Origin: Halovenus sp.
GTDB taxonomy: Archaea; Halobacteriota; Halobacteria; Halobacteriales; Haloarculaceae
Direction: 5' to 3'
Length of the DNA stretch: 10,305 bases
Assembly: GCA_003551945.1 (NCBI GenBank)
Contig: PUNZ01000080.1
Coordinates: forward strand, 1-10,305
Part shown: positions 1 to 4,956 of the stretch, piece by piece
Layout of the letters: every line of letters begins with the position of its first letter
How positions within the stretch are numbered: position 1 is the first letter of the stretch
The notes under the pieces: generated by a model
The model's database searches: none
What the model was told of the DNA's origin: nothing
What the model saw: the letters and a program-made list of their open reading frames with translations, nothing else
Translations under genes and position numbers: made by a program

Positions 1-135
1 ATGATTTCTGCAATTGGACGGATTCCAGCAGAGCGCTCGACGGATTATACGGAAATTAGGGAAATCGACCCGGACGACCCACCATTTGGGCCGACAATTG
101 GGCCGCGAGCGGATGGGACACCGCTTGTCGAGTAA
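1..135 (+). CDS. cofH: C-terminal end of a probable CofH-type radical SAM protein (5' truncated)
   Basis: The first frame is open from base 1 to a TAA at 133-135 and gives 44 residues. The visible part contains AIGRIPAERSTDY followed by an acidic, proline-rich tail ending GPRADGTPLVE. A GR-x-P-x-(Q/E)R-(T/S)-x-Y pattern is what I recall at the C-terminus of CofH and related F420-synthesis radical SAM proteins, and haloarchaea make F420. CofH works with CofG to build the 7,8-didemethyl-8-hydroxy-5-deazariboflavin chromophore from a tyrosine-derived radical and a flavin precursor. The radical SAM CxxxCxxC core lies outside the window, so the assignment rests on the tail alone. The ATG at base 1 is an internal Met by chance, not a start. 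The next gene begins about 70 bases downstream on the same strand and may be co-transcribed. Another radical SAM protein or an unrelated acidic protein is possible. Confidence 0.5.
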   Translation: MISAIGRIPAERSTDYTEIREIDPDDPPFGPTIGPRADGTPLVE

Positions 136-204
136 GCTTCTGGCTCTCCAATCGGTAACTCTTCGCCCGACATAGCCATTGGGCTGGGGAACCTACGCAG
201 ATTC

Positions 205-435
205 ATGTCGACCGTTGAACTCGAATACTGTGTTCCGTGTGGCTTTCGTGACCGAGCGCTTGACCTCCAGCAAGCAATCTTGACCTCGCTGGAGCGAGAG
301 CTAGCTGCGTTCCACCTCACGATGGGTGATGATGGTGTGTTCGTAGTTCGTGTTGATGGTGAAGTCGTCTACGACAAAATGGAGGATGAATTCGACATAG
401 ACGAGATTGTGAGGGATGTTCGAAACGCGCTCTGA
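205..435 (+). CDS. Rdx family (SelT/SelW/SelH-like) CxxC protein
   Basis: This is a 76-residue cytoplasmic protein of usual length for the Rdx/SelW family. It opens with a beta strand and the motif VELEYCVPCGF, putting the CxxC pair at Cys9 and Cys12. A helix follows (about 16-35), then a GVFVVRVDGEVVYDK hairpin (44-58) and an acidic C-terminal helix, which is the thioredoxin-like order of the family. In selenoprotein W the second Cys position is Sec; here both are Cys. The family is assumed to act in thiol-disulfide redox, but the substrate is not known in haloarchaea. The ATG at 205 is chosen because the strand plus CxxC starts directly after it and no earlier in-frame Met gives a better N-terminus. 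No strong Shine-Dalgarno is visible. It lies 69 bases after the probable cofH end, so it may be second in an operon or have its own promoter. Confidence 0.85.
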   Translation: MSTVELEYCVPCGFRDRALDLQQAILTSLERELAAFHLTMGDDGVFVVRVDGEVVYDKMEDEFDIDEIVRDVRNAL

Positions 436-436
436 G

Positions 437-445
437 CTCTTTTTG
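437..445 (+). terminator. T-rich archaeal-type terminator candidate
   Basis: A pyrimidine stretch with five consecutive T residues (440-444) begins a few bases after the stop codon of the CxxC protein gene. Archaeal RNA polymerase commonly terminates at T-rich tracts without a hairpin, and I see no stem here. The AT-rich bases that follow (TACATATATAAC, 445-456) could instead be a TATA-like element, so the call is tentative. Confidence 0.35.
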
Positions 446-477
446 TACATATATAACTTTTGCCAGGAGAATTTACT

Positions 478-532
478 AGTTTTGTACTTTAACTCAGATA
501 TACTGCATACTAAGTTAAAAAACCGTAAAACT
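478..532. repeat. AT-rich interrupted inverted repeat upstream of the stress gene
   Basis: Two perfect inverted segments nest in the gap before the universal stress gene. TTTAACT (488-494) pairs with AGTTAAA (513-519), and AGTTTT (478-483) pairs with AAAACT (527-532). Between the segments the arms have unequal length and do not pair well. A second, overlapping inverted pair is CAGATAT (495-501) with ATATCTG (538-544). The spacer of 18 bases and the location 30-80 bases before the start fit a dimeric regulator site at least as well as an RNA stem. AT richness makes chance symmetry likely, so this remains a candidate operator. Confidence 0.4.
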
Positions 533-557
533 ATTGCATATCTGAAAAATAAGGTGG
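524..557 (+). promoter_or_regulatory. Candidate promoter and ribosome-binding site of the stress gene
   Basis: CGTAAAACTAT (524-534) is an AT-rich, TATA-like element about 27-37 bases before the ATG at 561, the spacing expected if transcription starts close to the ATG. AAGGTGG (551-557) is a partial Shine-Dalgarno match three bases before the start. The two signals imply different leader lengths (nearly leaderless versus a short leader from TTTAACT at 488-494), and the sequence does not decide between them. Confidence 0.35.
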
Positions 558-560
558 TAT

Positions 561-977
561 ATGGTGACATATCTCGTCGGAACGGATGGGGTATCGGCAA
601 GCCAAGCAATCAGTGAGTATCTGCGAGAGACAGAAGAGGTTGGAGCGGACGACAGAGTCGAGGCAGTGTTCGCAACGTCGAAAGACGAAACCGTGGTAGA
701 AGAAGCCCTCACTGAGCTAGAGGAACAGCTCGGAGGAGTGACGAATGTACATACGAAACACATTGATTACCGTGAGGAGGGGCCGGGAGGTGGACCCGCC
801 GAAACGCTCATTCACCAGATAGAGGAGGTTGACGCTGATATGCTGGTTGTCGGGCTCCGGCGTCACAGTAGAACCGAGCGTATCATCTTCGGCTCCGTCT
901 CACACACGCTCATCGAAAAAGTCACGATTCCGATGTTGCTTGTCCCACTGCCAGAGTATCAGCCGTCGAGTGAATAG
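561..977 (+). CDS. Universal stress protein (UspA family), single domain
   Basis: This 138-residue acidic cytoplasmic protein fits the usual single Usp domain length. The N-terminus MVTYLVGTDG is the first beta strand with the Asp9 expected in the ATP-binding Usp core. The segment ADMLVVGLRRHSR (92-104) and the later FGSVSHTLI (110-118) form the phosphate-binding loop, followed by the closing strand VTIPMLLVP (121-129). The canonical loop is G-x2-G-x9-G-(S/T). Here Gly98, Gly111 and Ser112 are kept, but Arg101 replaces the second glycine; the effect on nucleotide binding is unknown. Residues 71-80 are a glycine-rich loop after a long acidic helix region. The ATG at 561 is preceded by AAGGTGG and is the first Met before the conserved strand. 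It is preceded by an AT-rich region with inverted repeats and converges on the glyoxalase gene 22 bases downstream. Confidence 0.9.
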   Translation: MVTYLVGTDGVSASQAISEYLRETEEVGADDRVEAVFATSKDETVVEEALTELEEQLGGVTNVHTKHIDYREEGPGGGPAETLIHQIEEVDADMLVVGLRRHSRTERIIFGSVSHTLIEKVTIPMLLVPLPEYQPSSE

Positions 978-982
978 AGAGC

Positions 983-998
983 TTGTAATCTGTTACAA
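983..998. terminator. Symmetric hairpin between convergent genes
   Basis: TTGTAA (983-988), loop TCTG and TTACAA (993-998) form a perfect 6-bp inverted repeat. It fills the 22-base gap between the stop of the stress gene (975-977) and the stop of the minus-strand glyoxalase gene (1000-1002), so it could serve both transcripts. The stem is AT-rich and short, and archaeal terminators usually rely on T tracts, which are absent here. Bidirectional terminator or RNA end-protection is therefore an inference from position. Confidence 0.4.
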
Positions 999-999
999 A

Positions 1000-1782
1000 T
1001 CAGAACGGGAACAGTGAATCAGCAGACAGGTCTCGCTCCAGTAGCTCTATTTCGTGGCCGTCAGGGTCTTTTGTGAACGCATAGAGGTTATCACAGGATT
1101 CGGGGTCGCGGTAGTCCGGTGCCTCTCGGGTCATCAGGGTGTCCCAATCTTCTCCAAGGTCGTCAACGCGGACACAGAGGTGACCCCACGCATCCCCTTG
1201 GTCGTAGGATCGCCCGTCGTAGTTATACGTGAGCTCAAGCGCCATTGCCTCTTGCGGGGCGTCTTCCGGCTGCATAAAGTAGTTCGCAAAGGTATCGGCT
1301 TCCCAGCGACCAACGTCGTCATACTCGAATTTGCGCGTCCAGTAGCCAAGCGCTTCGTCGGCATCTTCAACGCGAATCATCGTGTGGTCGATGCTCCAAC
1401 GTGCGCCGTAATCACGCTCGACAATCTCAATCTCGTGCCCATCAGGTCCTTTGACAAAGGCGTAACCGGGATTGTCCTCAGGTCGTCGGTAATCCTCGAC
1501 ACCCTGGTCCATCAGTTCGTAATAGGCCTCGTGGACATCCTCGACACGAACAGCAATGTGTCCCCACGCATCACCGATTTCGACTTCGTCCTGGTCGTGG
1601 TTTGCCGTCAGTTCGAGCATCGCACCATCTTCATGCATATCCTCCGGTCCCATGTAGACGATAGTAAAGCCGTCACCTTCGAAGCGATCTTTCTCCTCAT
1701 ATTCGAGGTGGGTTCCGTACCACTCAAGTGACTCTTCAAGATCGGAGACACGAATCATCGTGTGGTCGAGTATTCCAGTCAT
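1000..1782 (-). CDS. Fused two-domain glyoxalase I-like VOC protein
   Basis: The 260-residue product is two tandem VOC domains (about 1-125 and 130-255). Both follow the bacterial lactoylglutathione lyase pattern, including HTMIRV, LELTYN, GHxxVRV and DGHEIEL. Metal ligands equivalent to E. coli GloA His5, Glu56, His74 and Glu122 are His7, Glu57, His75, Glu119 in the first domain and His133, Glu183, His201, Glu246 in the second. Both halves thus look metal-competent, as in the monomeric fused glyoxalase I of yeast and plants. The likely role is methylglyoxal isomerisation. Haloarchaea use gamma-glutamylcysteine rather than glutathione, so the thiol partner is an inference. The frame opens 18 codons earlier, but the ATG at 1782 is preferred: CGGAG lies just before it and homologues begin at this strand. 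It is divergent from the M42 peptidase. Another VOC enzyme, such as a dioxygenase, is less likely. Confidence 0.85.
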   Translation of the reverse strand: MTGILDHTMIRVSDLEESLEWYGTHLEYEEKDRFEGDGFTIVYMGPEDMHEDGAMLELTANHDQDEVEIGDAWGHIAVRVEDVHEAYYELMDQGVEDYRRPEDNPGYAFVKGPDGHEIEIVERDYGARWSIDHTMIRVEDADEALGYWTRKFEYDDVGRWEADTFANYFMQPEDAPQEAMALELTYNYDGRSYDQGDAWGHLCVRVDDLGEDWDTLMTREAPDYRDPESCDNLYAFTKDPDGHEIELLERDLSADSLFPF

Positions 1783-1901
1783 ACACTCCGTGCTATGGCC
1801 GCAACCATCAAAAGTGTGGGCGAACCGACCGTACAATCTATCGCCGTATTGTTTCCTGATACCATTAGGTGGGGCTCATTGGTGACATGAATCAGACATC
1901 C

Positions 1902-1930
1902 CTTAGTAGCCCCCTCCATAACAGGGTGAT
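1902..1930 (+). promoter_or_regulatory. Candidate promoter and start-abutting Shine-Dalgarno of the M42 gene
   Basis: CTTAGTA (1902-1908) is a weak TATA-like element centred about 26 bases before the ATG at 1931. AGGGTGAT (1923-1930) contains GGTGAT, complementary to the 16S rRNA 3' end, but runs directly into the ATG with no spacer. The TATA spacing suggests a nearly leaderless transcript. I see no convincing TATA box for the divergent glyoxalase gene in the shared gap 1783-1930. Confidence 0.3.
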
Positions 1931-2983
1931 ATGTCGCTTCCATTCGACTTCGAGCTTTTACAGGAACTGACAGAAAGCAGCGGTGTACCGGGATACGAAG
2001 ACCGTATCCGAGACATTGTCGTCGCGGAACTAGACTCTGAGGTTGACGACGTACACGTCGACAGCATGGGAAACGTCGTTGGGACGCTTGAGGGGGAAAG
2101 CGATTCCGACGTTGTCGTCGCTGCACACATGGACGAAATCGGATTTATGGTCCGCCATGTGACCGACGAGGGATTCCTCCAGGTGGACCCACTCGGTGGA
2201 TTCGACGCTCGCGTTCTCAAAGCCCAGCGAGTGACAGTCCACACCGAAGACGAGGATATCACGGGGATGATTGGTTCCGTCCCACCCCATACGCTCGATG
2301 AAAAGCAACTGGAAAAGAAAGCGGAGGTGGACGATGTCTATATCGACCTTGGCATGGATGGGGACGATGCACAGGAACTCGTCTCGAAGGGTGACCTCGT
2401 GACGCTTGAACAGACCACCGAGCAGGTCGGTGAGACGGTTACTGGCAAAGCGCTCGATGACCGTGTCTGTCTCTTTGCCATTCTGGAGGCTGCCCGCCGA
2501 ATCGAAGAGCCACCGGTGACGATTCATTTTGCAGCAACTGTGCAGGAAGAGGTGGGCATCCGCGGGGCGGAGACGCTTGGCTTCGACCTCGACCCTGACC
2601 TCGCAATTGCGCTTGATGTGACCGTTGCAAACGATGTTCCAGGGTTCGAGCCCGGTGATAAAGTCACGGAGCTTGGTGAGGGTGCAGCAATCAAGCTCAA
2701 AGATTCGAGCGTTATCACCACGCCAAAGGTCCACCGGCGGATGCGAGAGGTCGCCGAGGATGAAGAGATAGACTACCAGCTTGAGGTCCTCCCTGCCGGG
2801 GGTACCGATACAGCCGGGTTCCAGCGAGCACGCGGTGCGCGACCGGTCGGCGCACTCTCAATTCCGACTCGGTATCTCCACACCGTCACCGAAACGGCAC
2901 ACGTCGACGATATCGAAGCAACCATTGACCTCCTCACTGCGTTTTTGGAATCAGAGACGGGCGAGTACGACTACACGCTCTGA
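1931..2983 (+). CDS. M42 family metallopeptidase (TET-type aminopeptidase)
   Basis: The 350-residue cytoplasmic protein has the full M42 layout and length. VVVAAHMDEIGFMV (61-74) supplies His66 with Asp68. GKALDDRVC (172-180) supplies the bridging Asp (176 or 177). QEEVGIRGAE (205-214) gives the general base Glu206 and metal ligand Glu207. ALDV (227-230) gives Asp229, and RYLHTVTE (314-321) gives His317. These match the two-metal site of Pyrococcus TET peptidases and glutamyl aminopeptidase. Residues about 75-165 form the inserted dimerisation domain. M42 enzymes assemble into dodecameric tetrahedra that remove N-terminal residues from peptides released by the proteasome, and TET enzymes are known in haloarchaea. 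Substrate preference cannot be read. The ATG at 1931 is the first Met and is preceded by GGTGAT. The gene stands alone, divergent from the glyoxalase gene and convergent with the MaoC-like gene. Annotation as endoglucanase or cellulase, common for this family, should be avoided. Confidence 0.93.
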   Translation: MSLPFDFELLQELTESSGVPGYEDRIRDIVVAELDSEVDDVHVDSMGNVVGTLEGESDSDVVVAAHMDEIGFMVRHVTDEGFLQVDPLGGFDARVLKAQRVTVHTEDEDITGMIGSVPPHTLDEKQLEKKAEVDDVYIDLGMDGDDAQELVSKGDLVTLEQTTEQVGETVTGKALDDRVCLFAILEAARRIEEPPVTIHFAATVQEEVGIRGAETLGFDLDPDLAIALDVTVANDVPGFEPGDKVTELGEGAAIKLKDSSVITTPKVHRRMREVAEDEEIDYQLEVLPAGGTDTAGFQRARGARPVGALSIPTRYLHTVTETAHVDDIEATIDLLTAFLESETGEYDYTL

Positions 2984-3003
2984 TTGGAGTGTTTGTACGG
3001 GAG

Positions 3004-3387
3004 TCACTGTTTGAAGATTACGCCGGTTGTTTCGAAGGTTAACACAACCTCTCCGGCTTCATTTGTACACTGACCTGTCGCATCCAGTTCAACGTGCGTT
3101 TCGCGTTCATCAACCCGGTCTGCGGTCAGCCGGCACGATATCTTCTCGTCCGTGTAGACCGGTTTGACGAACGTGAATGCCATCTGCTGGGCGACGTAAT
3201 TCAGGTCGCTTCCGATTTTTGTTGGGAGTGTGGCTGTCAAGAGTCCATGAACCATAACGCGACCATCATCCGATTCGAAATGGTGTTCACCCTCGTCTCT
3301 AGAGAGTTCGGCAAAGGCGTCGAACTCTGCTTTCGTGAACGTCCGACTGTAACTGAACGTATCCCCTTCGGAGACCGGTGTCGTCAT
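3004..3387 (-). CDS. MaoC-like hot-dog fold protein
   Basis: The 127-residue protein has the single hot-dog domain length of MaoC/(R)-specific enoyl-CoA hydratases. After a strand (TFSYSRTF, 10-17) comes the helix FDAFAELSRDEGEHHF (22-37), where family members carry a D-x-N-P-x-H active-site motif. Asp31 and His35/His36 are present, but Asn-Pro is replaced by Glu-Gly. VHGLLTATL (46-54) and FTFVKPVYTDEKI (71-83) match the following helix and the conserved strand. The degenerate motif makes catalysis uncertain; thioester hydratase or a non-catalytic acyl-binding role are both possible. The frame opens from a GTG at 3408, but the ATG at 3387 is preferred because the core begins just after it. 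It lies about 50 bases downstream of the three-gene antiporter operon on the same strand, so readthrough transcription is possible. A weak TAATT element in the gap might be its own promoter. Confidence 0.75.
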   Translation of the reverse strand: MTTPVSEGDTFSYSRTFTKAEFDAFAELSRDEGEHHFESDDGRVMVHGLLTATLPTKIGSDLNYVAQQMAFTFVKPVYTDEKISCRLTADRVDERETHVELDATGQCTNEAGEVVLTFETTGVIFKQ

Positions 3388-3438
3388 GCACTGCTGTTCG
3401 GCGGGCACGCAATTAGGAGTTCTTTTCTGACCGAGGAT

Positions 3439-4941
3439 TCACTCCGCTGCAATGAGTTGCTCAATTGCTTCGCGAAGCGTTTCTTCAAGAAACACCGAGC
3501 CGAGCCCAATTGCTAGCGAAAGCACCACGGCTAGCGTGATAACAACCAGCATCGGGACAGTAACACGTTCCGCACCGTGGTCCGGCCCCTCGAAGGGTGC
3601 AAAATAGAGTTGGTCGATGAACGGCACAACATATCCTAGCGTCAGCATCGTTGAGATGACGACAAAAAGTGCAACAATCCAGAGCCCTTGCTCCATGGCG
3701 GCGATGGCGATGTACCACTTCCCGACGAAGCCAACCGTCGGCGGAAGTCCGATAAGTGCAATGCCAAGTCCGACAAACGAAGCGGCAACGATTGGGGCAC
3801 GGTTCGCAACGCCACCAAATTCATCAAGAGTACGTGCATCAAATCGGAGGACAATTATGCCCGCCACGAGACAGAAGGCTCCTTTGACAATACCGTGCCC
3901 AAAGAGTTGAATAATCGAGCCAAAGACAGCCGTTTCGGTGGCAACCATCAGCCCAGCAACGATGAGCCCAAACTGGGAAATTGTCGAATAAGCGAGCATA
4001 CCTTTGATATCGCGTTGGCCGTATGCCAGTATGTTCCCGATGATCAGGCTTCCAACAGCACCGTAGATGATGCCGTTTGTCACCGTTGGGTTTGCTTGCA
4101 AAAACTCGGTTGTATAGACATCAAAGAGTATCCTGAGTAAGGCGTAGGTTGCTGCTGCTGGCAGGACGCCAGAGATAAGCGCACTAACGGGGTCGGTTGA
4201 TTTGGCGTGGGTTTCGACCAACCAGCCATGCAGCGGAAAGAGCGCAACCAGAAGTGCCAGCCCAATTGTCATGATGACAAACGAACTCACGACTGTGGGC
4301 GCTGAATAGCCCACGCCTGCAAGGGTTGCTCCAAGTGCTTCCGTATCGGTTGTACCGGCCAACCAGAACGCAAGCAGGGCCCCACACAGATAGACAAACG
4401 CACCACTTGTTGCGGTGAGTATGTAGTTTCGTGCGGCGTCGGCAGATTCGGCTTTCCCACCGAGTCGTATCAACCGCGCTGTTGTACCGATAAGTACGAG
4501 GATGAACAGAAAGACGGCGATAAGGTCGCCTGAGAGGACGATGCCAAAGACAGCGGCGGTAAAGAGTAGATATGCCGTATAAAATCTGCTGCCGAACGGG
4601 CCCCGTGTATATGTATAGGCTAATATGCCGAGTGTTAAACTCACATCAAGGACACCAATGGTGACCGATAGGGTATCGGCTCGAAAGACGACTTCAGGAA
4701 ACAGTGTCCCGCCAAAGCGATAGGCTGCTGGACCATCGAGAACAAGGATAACAGCCAGCGCGAGTGACAGAAGTGCAGTTCCAGAGAGTGTTCCCAGTGT
4801 GATTACCCACGGGCCGTGCCGGGGCGGAGACTCCTGCCAAGAAAGATAAGCAACCAACTGTAAAATCCCGGCTCCCAGTGCAGGCAGCGCAATAACCCCA
4901 GCAATAAGCCATGGAGCAAGGTCGAATAGCCATGCTATCAT
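3439..4941 (-). CDS. Proton-conducting membrane transporter subunit, MrpD/NuoN-like, with degenerate input channel
   Basis: This is a 500-residue, highly hydrophobic protein with about 14 predicted membrane segments. It is the last gene of the three-subunit operon and overlaps the preceding stop by four bases (ATGA). Family signatures are FPLHGWL (235-241), RDIKGMLAYSTISQFG (310-325), FGHGIVKGAF (347-356) and LPPTVGFVGKWY (399-410). The second half-channel is intact: His349, Lys353 and the TM12 Lys408. The first half is not: the TM5 Glu of the family aligns with Ile147, the TM7 Lys (seven before the conserved His238) with Leu231, and the TM8 Lys with Ala262/263. It may therefore be structural, or carry ions by a different input route. 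SD-like GGGGGTGAG (4948-4956) lies six bases before the ATG. Mrp D-type subunit is the likeliest label; NuoN of Complex I is disfavoured because no other nuo genes are adjacent. Confidence 0.85.
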   Translation of the reverse strand: MIAWLFDLAPWLIAGVIALPALGAGILQLVAYLSWQESPPRHGPWVITLGTLSGTALLSLALAVILVLDGPAAYRFGGTLFPEVVFRADTLSVTIGVLDVSLTLGILAYTYTRGPFGSRFYTAYLLFTAAVFGIVLSGDLIAVFLFILVLIGTTARLIRLGGKAESADAARNYILTATSGAFVYLCGALLAFWLAGTTDTEALGATLAGVGYSAPTVVSSFVIMTIGLALLVALFPLHGWLVETHAKSTDPVSALISGVLPAAATYALLRILFDVYTTEFLQANPTVTNGIIYGAVGSLIIGNILAYGQRDIKGMLAYSTISQFGLIVAGLMVATETAVFGSIIQLFGHGIVKGAFCLVAGIIVLRFDARTLDEFGGVANRAPIVAASFVGLGIALIGLPPTVGFVGKWYIAIAAMEQGLWIVALFVVISTMLTLGYVVPFIDQLYFAPFEGPDHGAERVTVPMLVVITLAVVLSLAIGLGSVFLEETLREAIEQLIAAE

Positions 4942-4956
4942 TGAAAACTCACCCCC
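4938..4956 (-). promoter_or_regulatory. ATGA stop-start overlap with Shine-Dalgarno (second to third antiporter gene)
   Basis: The stop TGA of the second subunit and the ATG of the third share the bases ATGA (4938-4941). GGGGGTGAG (4948-4956 on the minus strand) lies six bases before the ATG, inside the upstream coding region. This fits coupled translation of adjacent subunits and fixes the start. Confidence 0.7.

Noticed and set aside
1054..1731. Long plus-strand open frame (225 codons) opposite the glyoxalase gene
   Set aside because: It lies entirely within the antisense of a clear VOC gene and has no recognisable motif; the wobble-rich code of the real gene explains the open frame.
2030..2734. 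Minus-strand open frame (234 codons) opposite the M42 peptidase
   Set aside because: The M42 frame carries every metal ligand in order; the antisense frame has an unstructured, Cys/His-scattered composition.
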